Shown piece by piece: positions 42,812 to 50,792 of a stretch of DNA of 64,000 bases; within the stretch, counting starts at the first letter, position 1; each line of letters begins with the position of its first letter. This stretch comes from Lysobacter prati. GTDB lineage: Bacteria > Pseudomonadota > Gammaproteobacteria > Xanthomonadales > Xanthomonadaceae. Position numbers and translations under genes: made by a program. Below the pieces are notes generated by a model. The model saw only the letters and a program-made list of their open reading frames with translations. It made no database searches and was not told the DNA's origin. The stretch lies in NCBI RefSeq assembly GCF_009765215.1, contig NZ_VLNV01000006.1:124001-188000 (forward strand). Direction: 5' to 3'.

Positions 42812-43237
42812 ATGCAAGGCATTGCACTCACGCTGCTCTTCGCGATGCAGGTCGTGGTACACCAGTCCGCAGAGTCCCGAGATGCCTTGCGCAGGGAATC
42901 TCCGGGCGTGCCGCCGCCTGACACGGAGCTGTCCGATGTGATGCATCGGAAGGTCGATCCCCGCAGTCCGCAGGCGCTCGCTTTCCTGGACGCGTACGGA
43001 ACGCCTTCGCAGGAGCAGATTGCCGAACGAGGCTGGCCCGTGGCCCACCTTACGTTGACCGAAGGGCTGGTCCGGCACAAGCTCAGCAGCCACGACGCCA
43101 TCGATGATCAGCCGTATGTCTTGCTCGTAGACGCTAAACGACAAGTCGTGTACCTGCTGCGGCAGGACGGCAACGCGGCGATTCCCTATGGCCCGATCGA
43201 GTACCCCCGAGGCATGAGATCTGCACAACTGCGTTAG
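42812..43237 (+). CDS. Exported hypothetical protein
   Basis: The 141-residue protein starts at ATG 42812 after AAGGAG at ideal spacing. It has a hydrophobic start (MQGIALTLLFAMQVVVHQSA) consistent with a signal peptide, and a domain with AYGTPSQEQIAERGWPVAHL and DDQPYVLLVDAKRQVVYLL. The ERGWP stretch is weakly reminiscent of DUF6624. Longer frames upstream overlap a palindromic repeat and are unlikely. It stands 95 bases from the IS30-family element. Confidence 0.65.
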   Translation: MQGIALTLLFAMQVVVHQSAESRDALRRESPGVPPPDTELSDVMHRKVDPRSPQALAFLDAYGTPSQEQIAERGWPVAHLTLTEGLVRHKLSSHDAIDDQPYVLLVDAKRQVVYLLRQDGNAAIPYGPIEYPRGMRSAQLR

Positions 43238-43252
43238 TGCAGGGCTTCGGGT

Positions 43253-43324
43253 GACCGCTCATGGCCGTTAGCGGACATTGGGGCAGGGCGGAGGTCAGGA
43301 CCGGTGCTAATGTCCGCTTTCGAC
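43253..43324. repeat. Palindrome pair, second member cut off at the IS30 element
   Basis: The first palindrome (GACCGCTCATGG..CGTTAGCGGACATTG) is complete. After a spacer ending GACCGGTGCTAA comes AATGTCCGCTTTCGAC, the left arm of a second copy, but its right arm is missing. The following bases belong to the transposase end. This marks the left junction of the IS. Confidence 0.6.
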
Positions 43325-44590
43325 TGCGGTTTCAACCGGTCGATGCAACGGTCTGTTGAAATAGTTCGGCCGGTGTTTCATAGCCGAGCGTCTTCCGGGG
43401 CCGTTCGTTCAACTCTCTCGCCACCGCGTCGAGCTTGGCTTGCGTGACCGTGGACAGATCGAGCCCCTTCGGAAAGTACTGTCGCAGCAGTCCATTGGTG
43501 TTCTCGTTGGAACCGCGCTGCCAAGGGTGCTGTGGATCGCAGAAGTAGACCTGGATGTCCGTCGCCAGGGTGAAGCAGCGGTGGTCGGCCATCTCCTTGC
43601 CGCGGTCCCAGGTCAGCGATCGGTACTGTTCCTTTGGCAAGCGCCGCGCATTCTTGATCAGCACGTCGATCACCGTTTCGGTGTCCTTACCGCCGACCTT
43701 TACCAGCATGACGTAGCGCGTATGCCGCTCCACCAGCGTGGCAATCTGACTGTTGCTGCTGCCAAACAAGAGGTCGCCTTCCCAGTGTCCCGGCACGGCC
43801 CGGTCCTCGACCGCTGCAGGGCGTTCGCGGATAGATACGGTGTCGCTGATGCGGCCGTGGTTGTCCGTCTTCTGGATGTGGTGGCGTGAGCGGCGCATCG
43901 CTCGCGTCCGCCGCAGTTAGCCCAACAGCTCCTGCTTCAGGGCGCCCCGGGCTTGGATGAAGAGGGTGCGGTAGATCGTCTCGTGTGACACCTGACCGCT
44001 CGCGTCGTCTGGATGGATGCGCTTGAGCCATCCGGCGATCTGCTGCGGGGACCAGCGCCGTTGCAGCTTGGCCGCGACCTGCCGCGCCAGGGCTCGATGT
44101 CGGGCCAGCTTACAAGTCTTTGGACGACGCGCCCGATCCCAGGCGGCTTGGTCGGCTCGGCTGGCCCGGTAGCCACTGGATTCCCCGTTGCGCCGCAACT
44201 CCCGGCTCACCGTTGACGGCGCCCGGCCCAGTGCGGCCGCGATCGAACGGATCGACTGCCCGCTCACCACACCACGCGAGATCTCTTCCCGCTCGGCCAG
44301 GCTCAATGCCCGATCTGACCGTCGGCGCACGGGCGGCCGGATCCCACCGGACTCGGCCAGGATCCGCCGAACCGAGCTGTGGCGCCGATCAATCAGACGT
44401 GCGATCTGGTGCAGGGATTCGCCCTTCTGCCACCGATCCCACATCTGAGCCTTCTGGCTTTCCGTGAATCCCCCACGCCCTCTTCGCGTACTGCAGTTCG
44501 CGACTTGGCTGAGCGGTAGTCGGGCCCTCCGGCTACGAACCGCCGCGAATCGACGTGTTCCGCGCAAGTTCCGTCCTAACGTTGCGCCGG
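43320..44590. mobile_element. IS30-family insertion sequence (approximate limits)
   Basis: The element covers the transposase. Candidate imperfect terminal repeats share GCAACG: left CGATGCAACGGTCTG near 43340-43355, and right GGCGCAACGTTAGGAC when read inward from about 44585. The left end interrupts a palindromic repeat. I cannot fix the exact ends or the target duplication by eye. Confidence 0.6.
43332..44567 (-). pseudogene. IS30-family transposase with an in-frame TAA
   Basis: The N-terminal part has GGFTESQKAQMWDRWQKGES, an HTH, then ALSLAEREEISRGVVSGQSI with a second HTH and VSHETIYRTLFIQARGALKQ. After ELLG comes TAA (43917-43919), and the same frame continues LRRTRAMRRSRHH into the DDE domain: GHWEGDLLFG, then SLTWDRGKEM, PHQPWQRGSNENTNGLLRQY-type motif and RPRKTLGYETPAEL. 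Only one codon interrupts an otherwise complete enzyme. The start is not fixed; TTG 44567 is the earliest inside the likely element. It is probably inactive unless the stop is suppressed. Confidence 0.85.
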
Positions 44591-44700
44591 AAAGTGGATC
44601 CTCATGGGTGCGCCCGTGCCGGTAGGCGTTGTGTCCGCACAGCACTCCTGGTCACCGCCTAGCAAGCGTCGCTCCTGCAGTCAATGGCCGGCTGGCACTT

Positions 44701-44718
44701 CTTAGACAGCTGTCTAAG
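44701..44718. repeat. Perfect 18-base palindrome upstream of the recombinase operon
   Basis: CTTAGACAG / CTGTCTAAG is fully self-complementary without a loop. It lies 126 bases before the first recombinase gene, in the only non-coding DNA between the IS and that operon. Dyad sites of this kind often bind dimeric regulators or recombinases. A further GTTAGAC at about 44764 repeats part of the motif. Confidence 0.55.
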
Positions 44719-44843
44719 CGATTGTTTCAGGGGCGCGCTACGAATCCTGGGTTCAGATACAACGTTAGACGCGCACGCCGCCGCGTGTGATCTGGGAGTG
44801 AGAGAAGCGACTCCATGTTGAGATTCGGCTGGACCTTGAATTG

Positions 44844-45929
44844 ATGAGAACCGTTTTTGTCCGACTGACGAAAGTTCGCGGTCGCTCATGCTCTCGGTTT
44901 CCGCTAATCGTCAAAGACGATGGCGCGGTCCTGATGGACGTTATGCGTTATCTCATGTCGTGCTTTGCGCAAGGAAGCAGCGCGGATTCCCTTCGCACAT
45001 ATGCTGGCCATCTACGTGACTTCCATGAGCAGCTAACTGTTGATGGACGTGAAGTTAGCGGCACAACGATCGAGTACTTGAACGGGTACAGAGCGGCGAT
45101 CGAGAGGCGTGCCTCTCCGCAGTACGCTGCACAGGTTCTACGGACCACCTTGAGCTTCCTGGTCAATCTGGAGGAGCGTTGCGGCGTGTGTGGGATCGTC
45201 GGTGAGGGTCCTGGATACGAGGTACAGATCACCAGAACGAAGGGGGGTGGCCTGTCGCATCCTTTGATCGAAGGGGGGCGATCACCAAAATCGAACTGGT
45301 ACCCATCAGATCGGGCCATAGGCTTGATCAAAGCATTCGGCCCAGATGATCCCCGCCTCAGCGAGAGATTCACCTTGATGGTCGACTGGTGTCATGTAAG
45401 GGGACTGCGTGCGAAGGAAGTCTGCGCGTTGCTTGTGTCGCAGTTGCCAGACAGCTTGTCGATTGAGCGAGCTCTCGAGGAAGGCAGGATGCTAGAGATC
45501 TTGCTCAAGGTTACCAAAGGAGGGAAGCCAAGAAATGTGGAAGTCCATCCGGTGCTTATCGCTAGAACGCGGAAGTGGATAGACACCGATCGGAAAAGCC
45601 TGCGTCGCGTGGTCGAGAAGCGAGCGAGGGAGAAAGGTTGGTCGGTACCCGCCAGTGATGCATTGTTCATCTCTGAGAGCACAGGCGAAGCATTGACGCC
45701 GAAGGCGTTCTCGAACTCGGTTCGCACGGCCTTCCTTCGAGCTGTCAATGAAGGGAAGCTGACGAAAGAGGAGCGAGTGTGGCTGCATGGCCTACGCAAG
45801 CGAATGATCAACAGGGAGATCGATGCGAGGCCGCGCACCGACGCCAACCGACGAGAGCACGAAGTGATGGGGCAGGTAGGGCACGCCTCGCTTTCTACCC
45901 TGGGTCGCTACGTGGTGGACTTGGCATGA
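44844..45929 (+). CDS. Tyrosine recombinase A of a four-gene operon (TnpA/GmtY-like)
   Basis: The 361-residue integrase has an N-terminal SAM-like core-binding domain (about 35-110) and a catalytic domain with all expected residues: Arg189 in GLRAKEV, Lys225 in VTKGGKP, His315 and Arg318 in LHGLRKR, His347 in GQVGHAS, and nucleophile Tyr356 in TLGRYVV. Size matches TnpA of Tn554 and the first recombinase of multi-integrase elements. An upstream TTG at 44841 is an alternative start. The TGA stop overlaps the next ATG by 4 bases. Codon use is visibly more AT-rich than in the core genes to the right. Confidence 0.92.
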   Translation: MRTVFVRLTKVRGRSCSRFPLIVKDDGAVLMDVMRYLMSCFAQGSSADSLRTYAGHLRDFHEQLTVDGREVSGTTIEYLNGYRAAIERRASPQYAAQVLRTTLSFLVNLEERCGVCGIVGEGPGYEVQITRTKGGGLSHPLIEGGRSPKSNWYPSDRAIGLIKAFGPDDPRLSERFTLMVDWCHVRGLRAKEVCALLVSQLPDSLSIERALEEGRMLEILLKVTKGGKPRNVEVHPVLIARTRKWIDTDRKSLRRVVEKRAREKGWSVPASDALFISESTGEALTPKAFSNSVRTAFLRAVNEGKLTKEERVWLHGLRKRMINREIDARPRTDANRREHEVMGQVGHASLSTLGRYVVDLA

Positions 45930-47746
45930 GCCGGCGCCGCATTGTTAGAGCACCAATTGTGGACGCCCAGGTTCAGGAGATATCGAGAGATCTCGTCCAT
46001 CTCCCAACGTGGACTCCAGTTCTTGGGGGCCATCGCCTAGATCTTTCGTTCCTCAAGAACCAACCCAATGGGCGCCAGCTCGTACAGGGGCTACTTCACT
46101 GGCAGGAAGGGAAGCGTGGCGGGTACACGGTTGGACTGGACGCGCGAAGATATCTCCGATTTGTGGCTGAACACTCAATGACGGTTGGGTCGAGATCGCT
46201 TCAGGAATTTCGCTCCAAACTGGAACTTGACCCAAGGCTGTCCGACGGAACTCGTGCGTCCTACTACTCCAACGCAGTTGGGTACGTGAATTCGCTTGCC
46301 AAGCAGGGTGTGGTGGTCGCTGAAGATCCTCCAGCCGGCTTCGCCAAGGTGCGAAAGGCGCCGAAGCGAACGCTTGCTGAGGCTGCGCGGAACTGGGAGG
46401 TTGTGAAAGATCTTCCGGAGTTTGACGATTGGCTGGCCAATGTTGCGTCAATCCCGAACCTCGACAAGACGGGCCGAGAGGTCCTTGCGATCAGCGAGGG
46501 TTGGACGGCCCTGCTTGAGCGGCGCGCTGCGGAACTGGTGGCCAGACAGCTTGACGACTGGGCTTTGTCAGAGCGGGTTACGTCAAAGTGTGGCGCCGGC
46601 CTAGAGCAGACTCAACACCGATGGCCTGGAGTGAAGTCGATTGAGTGCGCACTGGGTTGCCTCTTTGAGACTTTTGGGGGCGAATTGCCGCCAAGTGCGA
46701 AATGGCCAAATGGTCTGGTCGACTATTGCAAGCACAAGGGGTGGCCGCCCGACCGGCTCCGCGCAGCTTTGTTTCCAACAATAAAAAGTCTGGATGCTTT
46801 CCTCGTGTTGGCACTCACCAATTCTCGCCTCGCGCCCAATGTTGACTCGGTCCTGTACTACGCATTCGTTGGCTGCGTTACGCCCACAGATGAAGCTTCC
46901 TCGGTGAGGGTTTGCTTCGGGAAGTTTCGCGGCAGGGGGCCGGACAGCGTACTGGATGCGCGCGAACCGATCGTGCGGGCCTTACAGGCACTTGAGGCGA
47001 AGGTTAAACGGGCTTTGTCGGGGCTCAGTCCGCGCGAGCTAGCGAATCTCTCGAAGGACGGAGGTGTCCCTCTCTTCCTGCATCGTTACGTCCGCGGCGG
47101 GCGAAGCGAGATACGTCCGGTGGATCCGGGGATGGCCGCGTATATGGTCAGACGGTTCGTGACCCGGGCTGCCGAGGTTCATACGATTCTCCGCCCGATG
47201 GTAGGCGGCGTCACTGGCGAGAATTTTCGACCAACGCACCTCTTGTGCAGTCGCCTACGCGGCGACTCCGTCTTCGCGATCCAGGCAAAGGCAAGGCACA
47301 AGGATGTCAGGACGACGGCGGGATACCTCGAGCGAGTTGAGGTCGAGTCATCCGCTATGCGGCGTTTCGCGGACTACCAACGCTATCTGGTAGACGAATC
47401 TAAGGCCGAGAGGATGCGCCGACTCGGAAATGGCTTCCTTTGTGATGAAGAGGCTTCCCCGCGGGACCAGTGTGTGCGCACGGATGCATGCGGCATGGGA
47501 GCGGCAGGATGTTCCGCCAGGCGGATCTTTCTCGGATCTCCAATGATCGTCGCTGAATGGATTGCTTGGGCTTCGCACATCCGTTCGCGTGAGCCATATC
47601 TGAGGATCCATCGCGCAGAACGTTGGGAGGGCGTCTGGGCGCCACGGCTATTGGAGTATGAAGTTCTCCTAGAGCAAGTTCCGACAGCGATTCGACTTGA
47701 AGCAACGGCGTTGACGCCATCCATTACGCTGCTGCCAATTGAGTAG
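45926..47746 (+). CDS. Large integrase B, divergent tyrosine recombinase (TnpB-like)
   Basis: The 606-residue protein belongs to the long recombinases with a C-terminal Cys region. Arg301 (TNSRLAPNVD), His438 (RPTHLL), a later His458 (ARHKDVRTT) and nucleophile Tyr467 (TAGYLER) align with the catalytic boxes, but the position three after His438 is Cys441 rather than Arg, and box II looks shortened. Cys506, Cys516, Cys522 and Cys529 form a possible zinc site. It may be a structural partner rather than an independent enzyme. Starts inside the stop of gene A and ends 2 bases before gene C, so the genes are translationally coupled. Confidence 0.85.
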   Translation: MSRRRIVRAPIVDAQVQEISRDLVHLPTWTPVLGGHRLDLSFLKNQPNGRQLVQGLLHWQEGKRGGYTVGLDARRYLRFVAEHSMTVGSRSLQEFRSKLELDPRLSDGTRASYYSNAVGYVNSLAKQGVVVAEDPPAGFAKVRKAPKRTLAEAARNWEVVKDLPEFDDWLANVASIPNLDKTGREVLAISEGWTALLERRAAELVARQLDDWALSERVTSKCGAGLEQTQHRWPGVKSIECALGCLFETFGGELPPSAKWPNGLVDYCKHKGWPPDRLRAALFPTIKSLDAFLVLALTNSRLAPNVDSVLYYAFVGCVTPTDEASSVRVCFGKFRGRGPDSVLDAREPIVRALQALEAKVKRALSGLSPRELANLSKDGGVPLFLHRYVRGGRSEIRPVDPGMAAYMVRRFVTRAAEVHTILRPMVGGVTGENFRPTHLLCSRLRGDSVFAIQAKARHKDVRTTAGYLERVEVESSAMRRFADYQRYLVDESKAERMRRLGNGFLCDEEASPRDQCVRTDACGMGAAGCSARRIFLGSPMIVAEWIAWASHIRSREPYLRIHRAERWEGVWAPRLLEYEVLLEQVPTAIRLEATALTPSITLLPIE

Positions 47747-47748
47747 GG

Positions 47749-49509
47749 ATGCAGATGATTACGAAAGAAGCTGTTGTCGCCGATCAGGATTCGACTTCTT
47801 TTGCTGGGCGCGTTCGGCCGCCATGGCTTCTCGATAAGTCTGATTCGAAGTGTTGGTACTTCAGGCAGGATGTTCCCGGCTATTCCCCTAGCCATTACAC
47901 AGTGAACTGGGAGTTTAGCGAGTGCATCGGGAATGCTCAGGCCGTGCATCTAGAGTACTGGCGTACGATTGCTCAGGCCGCTGTCATTGCCTACGGAGAA
48001 TCCAAGAAGCGGGGGAAGCGCGTTACGTCGATTATCGGGTTCGCAAGATCAGTCAGGTCCTTCGCTGCTTGGGCGTGCGATGAACGGCGATGCTCCAGCC
48101 TGGCTATGATCGATGCGGATGACGTGCGGGCGTACGAAGAGCACATAGCTCGGCTTGAGATTGGCGCTTCCGCGGTGGCGGGACGTCTCTCGGTTCTACG
48201 AATCATGTGGCAGTTGCGTGATGAGATCGGTGAGCAGATCGGCTACTGCGCGTATCGCTGGCGCGGCGAACTGAAGCGTGTTGCTAAGCGCCTGGGTAAG
48301 CGGGATGGAAGGACGCCCACGCTGCCTCCTAAGGAACTATTTGTGCTGCTCGATCACTGTCTAAAGCTAGTCGAATCTGGCGAAGAGTGGATCGGGCTGA
48401 TGGAGAGACATGTTGAGATTAGACACAGGAAGCGTCGTTTTCATCGAGAGATGGCTGCGGTTGGGGTGAGCTCGGCAGAAGTCCTTCGGCAGGCGCGTAC
48501 CCTATACGGTGCGTGCGTCGTTATCGTGTTCACGCTGTTTGGCTCGCGCAAGCACGAAATAGCGAAGATCACGTTTGAGGATGTTAGGCGTCTGCTTCAG
48601 ACGGATAGTCACGAACTGAAAGGTGCTGTCACGAAGTCGTCGAACGGCGCTGGTGGAACAACGACTGTTCGCCCGACCATTCCTGAGCTCGAGAATGCAC
48701 TAAAGCAGATCGTTCGACTTGTAGGGGGCGATATTGAAAGGGACGTTGGACCGCTGTTTCGCCCCCTCATCTTGGACGCCGCCCGGCAACTTCCAACGAA
48801 AGTTGGTTTGGACACGGGGCAGATCTATCGATTGATCAGTCGCGTAGTCAACGACGCCGGAATCGATATCGTGATTCGTCCTCATATGTTCAGACGAGCA
48901 TTTAGCATGATCTATGTGTGGCGCTATGAGTTCGGGGACTTGGCATACCTCAGCCGGTTCCTGTACCACAGTGATCTCCGACACACGTTGGCGTACGTGG
49001 TGGGCGACGATGTCAATCAGTTCATGTCGGACGCCGAGAGGGCGTTGGCGGGTTCAGTCATGGAGCGTGCCCTATTGGGGCAGGAGCGCTTTGGGGGAGG
49101 GTTTGGTGCTCGGTTGGAACGTGTTGCGCGACGACTGCGAGCGTCGACTACGGTGCTGAGGCCTGATCAAGTTGATGATTGGCTCATGTCACGCATTGGG
49201 GATGGGAAATACTCCCTCCGAGCAGCTCCTCATGGCTACTGCGTCATCCTGGGCGATCGTGGCGGACGCGGTGCATGTTCGACTGATGGAAGGACCCCAA
49301 ACTTCGCAAATAGGACCGATGAGCATTGTTCGGCCTGTGGGAACTTCCTGGCTCCAGAGCGTTCACTGCCGTATTGGCAGGAGCGCTACGTAGTGCATAG
49401 AAAGGTTCTTGAAATCACCAAGATCGACGTCCTTAAGAAGGTTGCTAGGGAGGCGGTTGCCGGCGCCAAACGAGTGATCGACTCGGTGCTTGGGAGGCGC
49501 GGTGGCTAA
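47749..49509 (+). CDS. Large integrase C, tyrosine recombinase with zinc-like tail (GmtZ/TnpB-like)
   Basis: The 586-residue protein has a complete catalytic set: Arg267 in GSRKHEI, Lys296 in AVTKSSNG, His379 and Arg382 in RPHMFRRAF, His407 in LYHSDLRHT and Tyr416 in LAYVVGDD. A C-terminal Cys498, Cys510, Cys527, Cys530 cluster (CSAC) is a probable zinc-binding tail, as in Tn554 TnpB relatives. Third gene of the quartet; the start is 2 bases after the B stop. Together with A it gives at least two apparently active recombinases in one operon. Confidence 0.9.
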   Translation: MQMITKEAVVADQDSTSFAGRVRPPWLLDKSDSKCWYFRQDVPGYSPSHYTVNWEFSECIGNAQAVHLEYWRTIAQAAVIAYGESKKRGKRVTSIIGFARSVRSFAAWACDERRCSSLAMIDADDVRAYEEHIARLEIGASAVAGRLSVLRIMWQLRDEIGEQIGYCAYRWRGELKRVAKRLGKRDGRTPTLPPKELFVLLDHCLKLVESGEEWIGLMERHVEIRHRKRRFHREMAAVGVSSAEVLRQARTLYGACVVIVFTLFGSRKHEIAKITFEDVRRLLQTDSHELKGAVTKSSNGAGGTTTVRPTIPELENALKQIVRLVGGDIERDVGPLFRPLILDAARQLPTKVGLDTGQIYRLISRVVNDAGIDIVIRPHMFRRAFSMIYVWRYEFGDLAYLSRFLYHSDLRHTLAYVVGDDVNQFMSDAERALAGSVMERALLGQERFGGGFGARLERVARRLRASTTVLRPDQVDDWLMSRIGDGKYSLRAAPHGYCVILGDRGGRGACSTDGRTPNFANRTDEHCSACGNFLAPERSLPYWQERYVVHRKVLEITKIDVLKKVAREAVAGAKRVIDSVLGRRGG

Positions 49510-50083
49510 GCGGCACATTTCGGAGGTCAGCTCTCAGAAGTTCAGTGCAGCTATTCGGCAGTCCTTGGACAGGCTCGTTGCTGCCAAGCAGTGCTTCTTC
49601 CTGAGCGACGTCATTCGCGGCGCGAAGTACGTTGACGAGTCATCCGTGGGGGCCACGACGATCTATGCAAAGACTTGCGATGGGAAATATGTCCATGCAG
49701 AACTCCTCGCCAAGATAAAGGTTGCCAGCGCTAGGTCGCGGCAGGGCAAGGGTGCAAAGGGCGGGCCGGTAGATCCCGTCCAGGCAGCTACCATGGGCGG
49801 ACACTCTCAGGCCCTCCAGCGTCAACTGGTTGAGCAGGAGGATCGCATTCAGGAACTAGAGCAGGCCTTGGCGTCAGTCAACCTGAAGTTGGGGCGCGCG
49901 CAGGAGGAAAGGTACGTCACGCTTGGGGTCTTGAATCGGCTGACAAGAGGAGCGCTTTTGGAGGTCGGGAGGCCCTTGAGGGAGCTGGAAGGTCAGTTGG
50001 CGGGCGGAGACCTACTTTCTCGGCTCAAGGTCGAGGTCGAAAGCTTGACTATCCGTTGCAGACGCTTGGTTCGCGATACTTGA
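49502..50083 (+). CDS. KfrA/TnpC-like coiled-coil protein of the recombinase operon
   Basis: The 193-residue protein starts at GTG 49502, with GGGAGG just ahead, and overlaps the integrase C stop by 8 bases. Residues 10-60 (IRQSLDRLVAAKQCFFLSDV... SSVGATTIY) look like the N-terminal HTH of KfrA or DUF6262 proteins. A coiled coil follows (about 100-135, ALQRQLVEQEDRIQELEQAL). TnpC of Tn554 and GmtX of gamma-mobile-trio modules hold the same last position, so an accessory DNA-binding role in transposition is inferred. Confidence 0.8.
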   Translation: MAKRHISEVSSQKFSAAIRQSLDRLVAAKQCFFLSDVIRGAKYVDESSVGATTIYAKTCDGKYVHAELLAKIKVASARSRQGKGAKGGPVDPVQAATMGGHSQALQRQLVEQEDRIQELEQALASVNLKLGRAQEERYVTLGVLNRLTRGALLEVGRPLRELEGQLAGGDLLSRLKVEVESLTIRCRRLVRDT

Positions 50084-50143
50084 GGAACAGTACCCTTCAG
50101 GAGTTGCACCCGCTAACATCACTTGCTCGGCGACGACCCCTAC

Positions 50144-50158
50144 CCATAGTCCCTATGG
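50144..50158. repeat. Short inverted repeat between recombinase operon and ssb
   Basis: CCATAG and CTATGG with a 3-base loop TCC, 60 bases after the last recombinase gene and 60 before ssb. The surrounding DNA is AT-rich compared with ssb. It could mark the element's right-hand end. Confidence 0.4.
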
Positions 50159-50218
50159 ATAGAAGTACTAAGACATCCGCCATCTAAATTATTGATTTTA
50201 AATAGGAAAAACACGATT

Positions 50219-50740
50219 ATGTCTAGTAGGGGAGTGAACAAATGCATCCTGGTCGGCAATCTCGGTGACGATCCGGAAACCAAGTACACCCAGGGCGGCA
50301 TGGCCGTGACCAAGGCCCGCCTTGCCACCACCAGCGTGCGCAAGGACCGCGAGGGCAACACCCAGGAGCGCACCGAATGGCACCGGGTGACCTTCTTCGG
50401 AAAGCTCGGCGAGATCGCCGGCGAGTACCTGCGCAAGGGTAGCCAGGTCTACGTCGAAGGCTCGATCCGCTATGACAAGTACACCGGCCAGGACGGTGTC
50501 GAGCGCTACTCCACCGACATCATCGCCGACGAGATGCAGATGCTCGGCGGCCGTGGCGAAGGCGGCGGCGGTGGTGGCGGCGGTGGTGCCGGTCGCGGCG
50601 AGTTCCGCGGTGGCGGCGATCGCAGCGAGCGTCCGGCGCGTGCGCCGGCAAGGCAGGAATCGGCACCGCGTCGCGAAGCGCCGGCCGCCAAATCCAACGA
50701 CTTCGCCGATGATTTCGCCGACGACGACATCCCGTTCTGA
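50219..50740 (+). CDS. ssb: Single-stranded DNA-binding protein, with replaced N-terminal codons
   Basis: The 173-residue SSB has the OB fold (about 1-110: [55 protein letters not shown]), a Gly/Arg-rich linker and the conserved C-terminal tip DDDIPF that recruits partner proteins. The first nine codons ([20 protein letters not shown] and so on) use AT-rich, rare codons and then switch abruptly to GC-rich sequence at ILVGNL. Relatives begin MARGINKVILVGNLG. The element to the left apparently supplied these codons and the start. The protein looks functional. Confidence 0.95.
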   Translation: MSSRGVNKCILVGNLGDDPETKYTQGGMAVTKARLATTSVRKDREGNTQERTEWHRVTFFGKLGEIAGEYLRKGSQVYVEGSIRYDKYTGQDGVERYSTDIIADEMQMLGGRGEGGGGGGGGGAGRGEFRGGGDRSERPARAPARQESAPRREAPAAKSNDFADDFADDDIPF

Positions 50741-50792
50741 GCCAGCCGGCTCCGCACACGCAACCCAACTGATTGACATGGAGTTCCAATAA

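Noticed and set aside
42101-43228. Minus-strand frame of 375 codons
   Set aside because: It crosses a palindromic repeat and covers genes on both strands; the smaller frames there have better starts and composition.
10900-44600. A single continuous integron cassette array
   Set aside because: attC sites are too few, far apart and not in consistent orientation with the genes, and the integrase lies on the wrong side.
44844-50083. Recombinase operon as a prophage integrase region
   Set aside because: No phage structural, lysis or replication genes are present, and three coupled recombinases are not a prophage arrangement.
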